A DNA stretch of 30,556 nucleotides from JARRQB01 sp965368585 (GTDB taxonomy: Bacteria; Pseudomonadota; Gammaproteobacteria; Chromatiales; Chromatiaceae). Position 1 is the stretch's first letter; each line of letters begins with the position of its first letter. This document shows positions 17,707-25,121 of the stretch, piece after piece. Location of the stretch: positions 1-30,556 of the forward strand of contig CBDUNM010000045.1 of NCBI GenBank assembly GCA_965368585.1, written 5' to 3'. The position numbers and the translations under genes were made by a program. The notes under the pieces were generated by a model that did no database searches, had not been told where the DNA came from, and saw only the letters and a list, made by a program, of their open reading frames with translations.

Positions 17707-17860
17707 ATTGGCGTCAACTGGACATTGCTATACAGATATTTTTGGCGCGCAACGATGTTGAACGAATTCGCACTAAAGCCTACAGCCCGACGGAAACTGT
17801 GGGCGATTCCATCGGATGGACAAGGAAGCATTCAACGAGATCGCCTTATTGAGAAATGCG

Positions 17861-18110
17861 TTAGTAAAGCCTCATGTCGGGTAAAGGTTCAAGTGACCGT
17901 TTGCTGCAGGGAAGCAGCAGCCGAGCTGACAGGGATGGTTTCACGGCGTGTCGCTGAAAGCTTTACCCGGCAGGAGGCACTGGAAACGTGAGGCTTTATT
18001 AGTGATTCTCTTAATACGTTGAGGACGGCCCGTATGGGGTGAGAAGTCCGGTAACTAGATTTGATCTGACAAAACCAGCACCGACCCAGAAGCAGTAACT
18101 GTCAGATCAG
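17861..18110 (+). ncRNA. Structured RNA candidate, possibly a truncated group II intron 5' part
   Basis: Several helices fall within 250 bases. TAAAGCCTCA (17865-17874) pairs with TGAGGCTTTA (17989-17998). Nested inside, CGGGTAAAG (17878-17886) pairs with CTTTACCCG (17961-17969). Inside that, TGCTGC (17902-17907) pairs with GCAGCA (17914-17919) over a 6-base loop. A further hairpin, TGATCTGAC (18062-18070) with GTCAGATCA (18101-18109), follows. The arrangement, and stretches such as GACGGCCCGTATGGGGTGAG near 18024-18043, remind me of domain I of bacterial group II introns, and GCGTTAG at 17858-17864 could be a decayed GUGYG-type 5' end. No reverse transcriptase or domain V is visible, and a coding gene starts 28 bases later, so if it is an intron it is truncated. 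The pairing is seen; the family is inferred. Confidence 0.4.
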
Positions 18111-18137
18111 CAACACTGCAAATTCGGGAAAATCGCA

Positions 18138-18833
18138 ATGCGGAAAAGGATAATCAAAAAAATACTCAAGGGGGTCGATTCCGTACTCTTTACAGATTTT
18201 GAGGAGCGTTTTCATTATCTTTCTATCGGTTTTCACACTCCGGTATATAAGTTCGAAAAGAACGAAATCGCATTTGTCCACATTCCGAAAACTGGTGGGA
18301 CATCTCTTCATACCACTCTGAGCGAAGACAAGCTGTCGCGATTCGTCGGCTTGAACATGCATCGTCCGATATCTCGATCATGCCACCCCCGGCAGTACAA
18401 ATACATTACCGTAATGCGTGATCCTGTAGATCGCGTTTGGTCGTTCTACCAGATGGTTCGGAGTCGTGGGCCAAATTATCCGTACAAGCGTTTTGTGAGT
18501 CGGGGCTTGGAGTGTTTCGTAAAGCGCTGCTGGGAAGCTCAAAACATGGCTTGTCGATATTATTCTGGAAGAATCTTCAAGGACCCGAATCCCGAAACGC
18601 TTGAAGAGGCGCTCAACAATCTTTCCAGCTTCGACTGCGTGCTGAATTTCGGTAATTTCGAGAGCGAGCTTTCCGCTTTTCTCCGACGATACGATATTGA
18701 AATGCATGACATCCCTCATCTGCGAAAGGTCGAGTACCCGAGCTACGATCAAAACGAGTACGAACTCATCCGCAAGTACAACCGGTTGGACATTGAGTTG
18801 TTCAATAGATGGGGAGAGCGCATACGGTCTTGA
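18138..18833 (+). CDS. Sulfotransferase family 2 protein (PAPS-dependent carbohydrate type)
   Basis: A 231-aa protein with both PAPS-binding signatures of Sulfotransfer_2. The 5'-phosphosulfate loop is AFVHIPKTGGTSLH at residues 45-58 (Lys51 key), and the 3'-phosphate motif is VMRDPVDRVWSFY at 92-104 (Arg94, Ser102). Such enzymes transfer sulfate from PAPS to sugar hydroxyls, in bacteria mostly on surface polysaccharides or lipid-linked glycans. There is no signal peptide; the N-terminus is strongly basic. Composition is richer in A+T than the core genes nearby. The gene is isolated, with a structured RNA-like stretch before it and a transposase remnant after it, so it looks horizontally acquired. 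The acceptor is unknown; glycans from the 0-10 kb cluster are a possible target. Confidence 0.85.
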   Translation: MRKRIIKKILKGVDSVLFTDFEERFHYLSIGFHTPVYKFEKNEIAFVHIPKTGGTSLHTTLSEDKLSRFVGLNMHRPISRSCHPRQYKYITVMRDPVDRVWSFYQMVRSRGPNYPYKRFVSRGLECFVKRCWEAQNMACRYYSGRIFKDPNPETLEEALNNLSSFDCVLNFGNFESELSAFLRRYDIEMHDIPHLRKVEYPSYDQNEYELIRKYNRLDIELFNRWGERIRS

Positions 18834-18933
18834 CGCGCGACGGGGGTTTGTTGATCAGCGGTCCTCCCGTACCGCGCCTCGATGGCGTCCGCGATGGTTC
18901 AGGTGCTTCGCGCATTTGGTGTTGATTTATGCG

Positions 18934-19340
18934 ACGGCGCAGACCTTCCGGAAAGTTTACGCCCGGTCGCATAGACCAGCGACCATCGTCGGTGTCCGAA
19001 GCTTCCGACCTAACCGCAGACCCGCATGAACGCGGATGAACTTGTAATAGCGACGGGCGAGCTCGAGTTGCCAATGCAAATGCCTCTCAGAACGCACATG
19101 AGTCGGGCGGCGTCGGCGCTGGCAACGACCGACTGCCGAATCGTCAAATGGAGGCGTTCAATGTACGCGGGGTTCGCGCGCGTCGAATCCTCTGACGCTT
19201 CGAGCGCCTTCTCCAGTCTCGGGGTGGTTCCGATGACCGCTCGCCGATTCACGCGCGTGACGCTGTTATTACGCCAAGTCTTCACCACTTGTGCGTAAAC
19301 AATGAGTCGATCCTGATCGATCGGGACAGCCAGCGCGCCG
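18934..19340 (-). pseudogene. Degenerate IS1-like DDE transposase remnant
   Basis: The minus strand preserves two out-of-frame pieces of a transposase. The first (about 19312-19082) reads IVYAQVVKTWRNNSVTRVNR, GTTPRLEKAL and NPAYIERLHLTIRQSV, matching the IS1-like pattern of VVK-rich, NTxFIERxNLTxRQ. After a frameshift, the second reads LARRYYKFIRVHAGLRLG then RKLRTPTMVAGLCDRA, a stop, and TFRKVC, which matches the usual C-terminus (YYNFxRPHxxLR...RTPAMxAGL...TFRE). The N-terminal half of the enzyme and the terminal repeats are not recognisable. So this is a dead, 5'-truncated insertion. The rest of the gap (18834-18933 and 19341-19628) holds nothing I can assign. Confidence 0.65.
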
Positions 19341-19628
19341 AGGGCGGCCCTAATTGCCTCCGCCGATAATTTGAAGACAATCCTGCGATTGCTCTCCCTG
19401 TGACCAAAGCTGGCTACCGGAATCACGGACCTCGTGCCGTTGCAGCAGAGTGCGAGGCGGCGGGCGCTGATGCCGCTGGGCTTCTTGAACCGTGCGCCGC
19501 CGCCCGAGGTGGTCTGACATGCGGCGGCTTCACCCGTGCCCCGGCTAAAGTTAGAGGTCAAAAGTACGCTAGAACTGAATGAAAAATAGATAAATTCGTC
19601 TATGATTGTTTAACAGCTGCCCCGACCT

Positions 19629-20126
19629 ATGCAAGAATTCGTGAATCGCTCCGTCCTGATAATCGTTTTGGCTGCTTTGGCGTTCACGGGTTGTTCGGCG
19701 CCGCGCTATCAGTCGTATCGTCCGTTCCCGACCGAACCATCGGCGGCGTCGATCGCGGCGTCCCGCCAGCAACTGCTGGACGCTGCCGCTCGCCAATTGG
19801 GCATTCCCTATCGCTATGGGGGCGCGGACCGGCGGGGTTTCGATTGCAGCGGATTGGTTCAGTACGTACATCGCCACGTGGGATTGGCCGTCCCAAGGAC
19901 GACGGCGGCGCAGCGGCGATTTGCGCAACCGATTCCGTTGCACAGCCTTAGGGCCGGTGATCTGGTGTTTTTTCGCATCGACGGCGGCAAGAGCAATCAC
20001 GTCGGTATCTACGAAGGCGGCGGACGATTCATCCATGCCCCGTCCAGCGGTAAGCGGGTATCCAGGGCGCGTTTGAGCAATCCTTACTGGCAGCGACACC
20101 TGGCCGGCGCGGGGACTTATCTCTGA
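19629..20126 (+). CDS. NlpC/P60 family cell-wall hydrolase, lipoprotein
   Basis: A 165-aa putative peptidoglycan endopeptidase. The N-terminus has a lipoprotein signal peptide ending in the lipobox AFTGC (Cys22), so it should be membrane-anchored in the periplasm. The NlpC/P60 domain covers about 48-165: catalytic Cys73 in RGFDCSGLVQYV, His124 in SNHVGIYEGG, and the third polar residue His136 in RFIHAPSSG. It resembles Spr/NlpC-type D,L-endopeptidases in size and order. An AT-rich stretch with TATGAT at 19601-19606 may serve as -10, though the -35 is weak. Its last ten bases overlap the end of the convergent DUF2288 gene. Confidence 0.93.
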   Translation: MQEFVNRSVLIIVLAALAFTGCSAPRYQSYRPFPTEPSAASIAASRQQLLDAAARQLGIPYRYGGADRRGFDCSGLVQYVHRHVGLAVPRTTAAQRRFAQPIPLHSLRAGDLVFFRIDGGKSNHVGIYEGGGRFIHAPSSGKRVSRARLSNPYWQRHLAGAGTYL

Positions 20127-20425
20127 TCGCCGGCCTGCACCAAGACCCAGGGTGCCGCTATCACGCACCACAGTTCAATGCCGGTCGCCGCCCATTCGCG
20201 TGCCTGCTCGTCGCTCGCCTTCGACACCGCACCTGTGTCCAGCCATCCCTTGAATCGTTCGGTGTTGTCTTCGACGACGGTGGCCGCCACTTCGATCAAG
20301 TCCAGGCGACAGTCGACGTACAGGACCACACCGCGGGCGAAATGCCGCTGTAGCTCGTCCCAGCGGAGGCGGCCGGTTTGCGCGTTGAGCAGCGCGCGTA
20401 TGTCGAGATCGGGTTCCAGCGCCAT
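20117..20425 (-). CDS. DUF2288 family protein
   Basis: A 102-aa soluble protein on the minus strand. The sequence ELQRHFARGVVLYVDCRLDL, then IEVAATVVEDN, SDEQAREW and APWVLVQ at the C-terminus is characteristic of DUF2288, a small conserved family of unknown function found in many gammaproteobacteria and cyanobacteria. The frame is open farther upstream, but ATG 20425 gives the family length (about 100 aa) and has AAGAGTGAG 5 bases before it as a possible ribosome site. It converges with the NlpC gene and diverges from the Nudix gene across a 100-base gap. Confidence 0.85.
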   Translation of the reverse strand: MALEPDLDIRALLNAQTGRLRWDELQRHFARGVVLYVDCRLDLIEVAATVVEDNTERFKGWLDTGAVSKASDEQAREWAATGIELWCVIAAPWVLVQAGDQR

Positions 20426-20525
20426 GCAGCTCACTCTTCGTCGAGGGTCGGCATAACATTCTAACCGCGCCCGACGTAAGCCGCAGCATCCTTGGCAACC
20501 CGATAGATCAGTTATCATTCGCTGC

Positions 20526-21113
20526 ATGGATTGGTCAAGTTCAGTCACCGCTGACGGTTTGCGATCACGCTTGGCGAAGTTTGCCGGCAAAACGGTATCC
20601 GACGATTGGCGTGCAGCGGTGCTGGTTCCCTTCGTGCGTGAAGCCGAAGGATGGCACCTGTTGTTCATCAAGCGCGCCGAACGCGTCGACGATGCGCACA
20701 GCGGTCAGGTGGCATTTCCCGGCGGCATGGTGGAAAGTGGTGATATGTCTCCGGTCGATTGCGCGTTGCGTGAAACGGAAGAGGAGATAGGCCTGGGTGC
20801 GGATCGGGTAAGCGTGGTCGGCCCGCTGCCATCACAGCGCGCCCTGAAAGGCTTCTACGTTCAGCCGGTGGCGGGTATCGCGGACTGGCCGGTCTCGTTG
20901 CGTGTCGACCCTGCCGAGGTTTCACATTGGTTCACGGTGCCCTTGAGCTGGTTGGCGGACCCGCACAATCAGCAAATGACGAGCTATCGTGGTCTCGACG
21001 GCTTGCAGCATTACTCCAATGCTTTTCGCGCCTACCGCGGTGAGCGCGTGTGGGGGCTCACCGCGAGAATTGTAGTCGCGCTGCTGGATAGCCTCGCGTC
21101 ATGTGAGGGGTAA
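20526..21113 (+). CDS. Nudix hydrolase, CoA pyrophosphatase type (NudL/YeaB-like)
   Basis: A 195-aa cytosolic hydrolase. GQVAFPGGMVESGDMSPVDC followed by ALRETEEEIGL (residues 60-90) is a Nudix box in the form seen in CoA pyrophosphatases; Arg82, Glu83, Glu86 and Glu87 form the RExxEE core. LLFIKRAERVDDAHSGQVAF upstream corresponds to the NuCoA/UPF0035 segment. These enzymes cleave coenzyme A and related thioesters to 4'-phosphopantetheine compounds and 3',5'-ADP with Mg or Mn. The start ATG 20526 lacks a clear ribosome site. It diverges from the DUF2288 gene. Confidence 0.92.
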   Translation: MDWSSSVTADGLRSRLAKFAGKTVSDDWRAAVLVPFVREAEGWHLLFIKRAERVDDAHSGQVAFPGGMVESGDMSPVDCALRETEEEIGLGADRVSVVGPLPSQRALKGFYVQPVAGIADWPVSLRVDPAEVSHWFTVPLSWLADPHNQQMTSYRGLDGLQHYSNAFRAYRGERVWGLTARIVVALLDSLASCEG

Positions 21114-21213
21114 GCGCGCGCCCGCGCGGTCATCTGTTGTTCCGACGCGGCGGCTCTTCGCTTGTCAATGCACCGGCTTCGACCGAAAAGCTGTGAACCC
21201 GGTTCCGACGATT

Positions 21214-21256
21214 TCAGATTAATCTGATTGCAAGGTTCGGTGTGTCGCGGTTCAAT
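21214..21256 (+). promoter_or_regulatory. Palindrome and candidate promoter of the type I secretion operon
   Basis: A perfect 14-bp palindrome TCAGATTAATCTGA (21214-21227) directly abuts a -35-like TTGCAA (21228-21233), 17 bases before a -10-like TTCAAT (21251-21256). Both hexamers match the sigma70 consensus at four of six positions. The predicted transcript starts some 20 bases before the GGAG ribosome site (21285-21288) of the ABC exporter. A regulator bound at the palindrome would sit just above the -35. Pattern seen directly; function inferred. Confidence 0.4.
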
Positions 21257-21294
21257 AGGCGGCCAGGAAGAAACAAAAACATCTGGAGATAATA

Positions 21295-23487
21295 TTGCCA
21301 CACAGCATGGATGGCTGTCGTGTTGATACAGGAATGGAGTGCCTGGTCCAGCTGGCCCGCTTTCATGGGTTGGCGGCTGATCCCGCTCATATTACGCATC
21401 AATTCGGTACAGCGAACAAACCCTTCGAGTCCAGCGATCTGATTCGGGCGGGGCGCAGCCTCGGCCTGAGGATTAAGTCCGTATCCAGCAGCTGGCGCCG
21501 CTTGACCGATACCCCTTTGCCCGCAATCGCGCGGGGCAAGGACGGCCAGTTTCTATTGGTGGCCGGGGTCAAGGACGACAAGGTGCTGGTGCACGACCCG
21601 CGGGAGAGACGCCCGCTCACCTTGCCGCGTACCCTGTTCGAAGCCGCCTGGACGGGGGAGTTGATCCTCGCCACCCGGCGAGCGTCGCTGCAAACGCCCG
21701 ATGGTCGATTCGGTTTCAATTGGTTTCTACCCGTCATCGTTCGTTACCGGAAGCTGTTCGGCGAAGTCCTGGCGGCGTCGTTTTTTCTGCAGTTGTTTGC
21801 CTTGATCACGCCGCTGTTCTTTCAGGTTGTGATCGACAAAGTGTTGGTGCATCGCGGGCTGACCACGCTCGACGTGTTGGCGATCGGGTTGCTGGCGGTG
21901 TCGTTGTTCGAAGTGGTCCTCGGCGGCCTGCGGACCTATGTTTTTTCGCACACCGCCAATCGCGTGGACGTACTGCTCGGGGCCAAGCTCTTCAACCACC
22001 TCGTCAGACTTCCGTTGGCGTATTTCGAGGCGCGACGGGTGGGAGACTCGGTGGCGCGAGTGCGCGAACTCGACAGTATCCGCGGCTTTCTGACGAGCTC
22101 GGCCCTGACGTTGATCATCGACCTGCTGTTCACCGTCGTCTTCTTCGCCGTGCTATTCGTCTACAGTCCGGTACTGACCGCCGTCGTGGCCGGTGCGATT
22201 CCGTTCTATCTTGCGCTTTCCGCCTATATCACGCCGATACTGCGCCGGCGGCTGGAGGAAAAATTCAATCGTGGCGCCGAGAACCAGGCCTTTCTGGTGG
22301 AATCGGTCACGGGGATTCAGACGCTCAAGGCCATGGCCGTGGAGCCGCAGCTGCAGCGCCGCTGGGAGGAGCAGCTGGCGGCCTATGTCAACGCCAGTTT
22401 CAAGGCCGTCAACCTGGGCAATATCGCCGGCCAGGCCGCGGGTTTCATCAACAAGGTCACGGTGGTGCTCATTCTTTGGATCGGCGCCACCCTGGTCATA
22501 AAGGGCGCGCTTTCGGTCGGCCAACTGATTGCCTTCAATATGATCGCCGCGCGGATCAGCGGCCCGATCCTGCGCCTAGTCCAGCTCTGGCAGGACTTTC
22601 AGCAGGCCGGTATTTCGATGCGCCGCCTGGGTGACATCCTCAACACGCCGGCCGAGCCCGGTTACAACCCGGGGCGCGCCACTCTGCCGGCCCTGCGCGG
22701 CTCGGTGCGCTTCGACCACGTCAGTTTCCGCTATGCGCCCGAGCGCCCGCAGGTACTGCGTAATATCGCGCTGGAGGTCGCACCCGGCGAGGTGATCGGT
22801 ATCGTTGGACGATCCGGTTCGGGCAAGAGTACTTTGACCAACCTGATCCAGCGGCTGTACGTACCCGAGTCCGGCCGGGTCCTGATCGATGGCGTCGATC
22901 TGGCCTTGGTGGAACCGGCGTGGCTGCGGCGCCAGGTAGGCGTGGTCCTGCAGGAAAACTTTCTGTTCAATCGCAGCGTACGCGACAATATCGCCTTTGC
23001 CGACCCTGGTTTGCCGATGGAGCCCGTGATTGAGGCCGCCAGGCTGGCGGGTGCTCACGAGTTTATACTCGAACTGCCGGAAGGCTACGACACGCGGGTC
23101 GGCGAGCACGGGGCCAATCTCTCGGGCGGTCAACGCCAGCGCATCGCGCTGGCACGAGCGCTGATCACCCGCCCGCGCATTCTGATCCTCGACGAGGCGA
23201 CCAGCGCACTGGACTACGAGTCCGAACGTGTTATTCAAGAGCACATGCACGACATCTGCCGCGACCGAACCGTGTTCATCATCGCACATCGCTTGAGCGC
23301 CGTGCGGCATGCCGATCGCATCGTCGTGCTCGACCAGGGACAGGTCGCCGAAACCGGTCACCACGATCAACTGCTGCAGGCGCGCGGCATCTACGCGCGC
23401 CTGCACGCGATGCAGTCCGGTTTCGGCGCACCGAATGACGAGACGCAAAAGCCGCCCGTCCGCCCGTCGGCGGAGGAGGGGTTATGA
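21295..23487 (+). CDS. Type I secretion ABC transporter (HlyB/LapB-like), with degenerate C39-like domain
   Basis: A 730-aa inner-membrane exporter half-transporter. Domain order: C39-like N-terminal domain (about 1-125), six-helix ABC membrane domain (about 140-430), ATPase (about 470-715) with Walker A GRSGSGKST near 507-515, signature LSGGQRQRIALARAL near 609, Walker B ILILDEATSALD near 629 and the H-loop IIAHRLS near 662. The peptidase-like domain has DTGMECLVQLARF and GQFLLVAGVKDDKVLVHDP: the catalytic Cys and His positions of true C39 peptidases are absent, as in HlyB, so it should bind unfolded RTX cargo rather than cut a leader. The TTG start is supported by GGAG at 21285-21288 with a 6-base spacer. 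The stop overlaps the adaptor start. Confidence 0.95.
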   Translation: MPHSMDGCRVDTGMECLVQLARFHGLAADPAHITHQFGTANKPFESSDLIRAGRSLGLRIKSVSSSWRRLTDTPLPAIARGKDGQFLLVAGVKDDKVLVHDPRERRPLTLPRTLFEAAWTGELILATRRASLQTPDGRFGFNWFLPVIVRYRKLFGEVLAASFFLQLFALITPLFFQVVIDKVLVHRGLTTLDVLAIGLLAVSLFEVVLGGLRTYVFSHTANRVDVLLGAKLFNHLVRLPLAYFEARRVGDSVARVRELDSIRGFLTSSALTLIIDLLFTVVFFAVLFVYSPVLTAVVAGAIPFYLALSAYITPILRRRLEEKFNRGAENQAFLVESVTGIQTLKAMAVEPQLQRRWEEQLAAYVNASFKAVNLGNIAGQAAGFINKVTVVLILWIGATLVIKGALSVGQLIAFNMIAARISGPILRLVQLWQDFQQAGISMRRLGDILNTPAEPGYNPGRATLPALRGSVRFDHVSFRYAPERPQVLRNIALEVAPGEVIGIVGRSGSGKSTLTNLIQRLYVPESGRVLIDGVDLALVEPAWLRRQVGVVLQENFLFNRSVRDNIAFADPGLPMEPVIEAARLAGAHEFILELPEGYDTRVGEHGANLSGGQRQRIALARALITRPRILILDEATSALDYESERVIQEHMHDICRDRTVFIIAHRLSAVRHADRIVVLDQGQVAETGHHDQLLQARGIYARLHAMQSGFGAPNDETQKPPVRPSAEEGL

Positions 23488-24803
23488 GCCGCTCAGCCGA
23501 AACCGCGTTTCTCCCGGCCGCGCTGGAAATCCAGGAAACGCCGCCGTCGCCGGCGGGACGAGCCGTGTTGTGGATCATCATCTGTTTCTTCATCGCTGCC
23601 GTCGTCTGGGCCTCGCTCGGTCAGGTGGACATAGTGGCCGTGGCGCAGGGCCGCATCATTCCCAGCGGTCACAGTAAAGTCGTCCAGCCGCTGGAGATCG
23701 GTACGGTCCGGGCCATCGGGGTGAGCGAAGGCCAACCCGTCAAGGCCGGTCAGGTATTGATCGAACTCGATCCGCGCAGCACCCAGGCGGACGTGGCGCA
23801 GTTGAACGAAGAGCACGAGGCGGCACAGCGGGAAACGTTGCGATTGCAGACGCTGGTCGAGCGGCTTGTGGGGATGGAACACAATCCCGCAGACCTTGCC
23901 GAACATTCCGGTCATCAATCCAATCAAGATCCGCTGCTGCGCAGCCAGTGGCGGGAGTTCAATCGTCGCCTGGCCGTGCTCGAACGCGAACGCGAGCGCT
24001 ACCTCGCCGAACGGCACAGCGCGCAGCGCCAGGTGAACAAGTTCGCCGATGTCCTGCCGCTCGTCACGCGCCGCGCCGACGATCAGCGTGGACTGGCGCA
24101 AAAAAAACTGCTGCCGCAGCAGCAATTCCTCGATACTGAACAGGAGCGCCTGACGCTTTTCCACGACCTGCAGACTCACAAGGGCCGGGTCGCCGAACTG
24201 GATGCCGCCATTGGCGAACTCGATGCGCGCCTGGCCTATACGCGCAGCGAATTCGAACGGCAGACCCTGGAGCGGCTCGATCAGGCCGAACGCCGTAAGC
24301 TCGGTGTCTCACAGCAACTGATCAAGGCACAGGCGCGGGCCCATGCCCAAACGCTGCTGTCGCCGGTCGACGGCGTCGTACAGCAACTGGCGGTGCACAA
24401 CGTCGGCGCCGTCGTCACTCCGGCACAAGTGCTGATGGTCGTCGTGCCGCAAGGCGAAACGCTGGAGGTGGAGGCCACGCTGGAGAACAAGGATGTCGGG
24501 TTCGTCGCACCAGGGCAGCAAGCGGAGATAAAGATCGAAGCCTTCCCCTTCACCCGATACGGCACCGTTGCCGGCGAAATCGTCGACATATCCGAGGACG
24601 CCCTGGCTGACGACCGACAACAGCTCGTCTTCAAGATGCGCGTGCGCCTGGACGATACCGAGATCGCGGTCAACGGCCGACCGGTCGCGCTCAGCCCGGG
24701 CATGTCGGTAACGGTGGAAACGAAAACCGGCACGCGCCGCTTGATCGAGTATTTTCTCAGTCCGCTTTTACGGTACAAAGACGAGAGCGTACGCGAGCGC
24801 TGA
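23484..24803 (+). CDS. HlyD family type I secretion periplasmic adaptor
   Basis: A 439-aa membrane-fusion protein. After a short cytosolic N-terminus comes one transmembrane helix (about residues 28-47, VLWIIICFFIAAVVWASLG), then IVAVAQGRIIPSGHSKVVQP, the classic HlyD opening. A lipoyl half (VSEGQPVKAGQVLIELDP), a long coiled coil (about 105-285) and a second lipoyl half (LLSPVDGVVQQLAVHNVGAV) follow, then a beta domain ending VETKTGTRRLIEYFLSPLLR, the family's C-terminal block. The ATG overlaps the exporter's TGA (ATGA) and has a strong GGAGGAGGGG ribosome site at 23471-23480. It should bridge the ABC exporter to a TolC-like channel encoded elsewhere. Confidence 0.95.
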   Translation: MSRSAETAFLPAALEIQETPPSPAGRAVLWIIICFFIAAVVWASLGQVDIVAVAQGRIIPSGHSKVVQPLEIGTVRAIGVSEGQPVKAGQVLIELDPRSTQADVAQLNEEHEAAQRETLRLQTLVERLVGMEHNPADLAEHSGHQSNQDPLLRSQWREFNRRLAVLERERERYLAERHSAQRQVNKFADVLPLVTRRADDQRGLAQKKLLPQQQFLDTEQERLTLFHDLQTHKGRVAELDAAIGELDARLAYTRSEFERQTLERLDQAERRKLGVSQQLIKAQARAHAQTLLSPVDGVVQQLAVHNVGAVVTPAQVLMVVVPQGETLEVEATLENKDVGFVAPGQQAEIKIEAFPFTRYGTVAGEIVDISEDALADDRQQLVFKMRVRLDDTEIAVNGRPVALSPGMSVTVETKTGTRRLIEYFLSPLLRYKDESVRER

Positions 24804-24849
24804 CAATCGCGGCAGTACTGCCATGACGACAAAGGAGACCGCTGGAAAG

Positions 24850-25110
24850 ATGAACACACCTGAAGCGAAGCTGTTGGCTGCGATCGTGGCGAAGCAAAAG
24901 GAAGACCTTATGATCGGGCTGAAAATCGGCGCCAAAGAAGTCACCGATCGCTTGATCGAATTCTTGCAGAGCAAAAAAGGTGTACACATGGAAAGCCTGC
25001 TCACCATCTTGGGTGCGTTGGCGGGGTTCTTATGCCTCGTGGCAACAGAGGTAATCACGGAGAGGGTGATGCCGCTGGCGAAGATCGATCCAAGAGCGCT
25101 GGCTGCGTGA
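24850..25110 (+). CDS. Small putative membrane protein of the type I secretion operon, unknown family
   Basis: An 86-aa protein of unrecognised family. The N-terminal half is amphipathic and rich in Lys and Glu (KLLAAIVAKQKEDLMIGLKI, KEVTDRLIEFLQSKKG). The second half has one strong hydrophobic helix (about 51-68, LLTILGALAGFLCLVATEV). ATG 24850 has AAGGAG at 24831-24836, 13 bases upstream; the frame also opens at ATG 24823, which lacks a ribosome site and would give 95 aa. It sits between the HlyD gene and another putative membrane protein ahead of the RTX lipase gene, all on one strand, so it is probably co-transcribed. Function unknown: accessory or self-protection role is conjecture. Confidence 0.65.
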   Translation: MNTPEAKLLAAIVAKQKEDLMIGLKIGAKEVTDRLIEFLQSKKGVHMESLLTILGALAGFLCLVATEVITERVMPLAKIDPRALAA

Positions 25111-25121
25111 GGACATGACCA

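Larger units (their letters stand above)
16986..17854. other. Gene-poor spacer, no confident gene
   Basis: Between the RND permease and the structured stretch there are 869 bases in which I can support only the inverted repeat at 17135-17189 and a doubtful 45-codon frame at 17569-17706. Longer open frames on either strand show arginine/cysteine-rich translations without recognisable motifs and are likely chance frames in GC-rich DNA. Confidence 0.6.

Noticed and set aside
17725..17991. An 88-codon frame overlapping the helix-rich stretch
   Set aside because: The paired helices explain the sequence better; the translation shows no motif.
17200..18120. tRNA or attachment site that could explain the island
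   Set aside because: I looked for cloverleaf-like segments and direct repeats flanking the island and found none I could support.
19010..19561. A 183-codon minus-strand frame as an intact gene
   Set aside because: Only its central part resembles a transposase and the conserved C-terminus continues in another frame, so I call the region a pseudogene instead.
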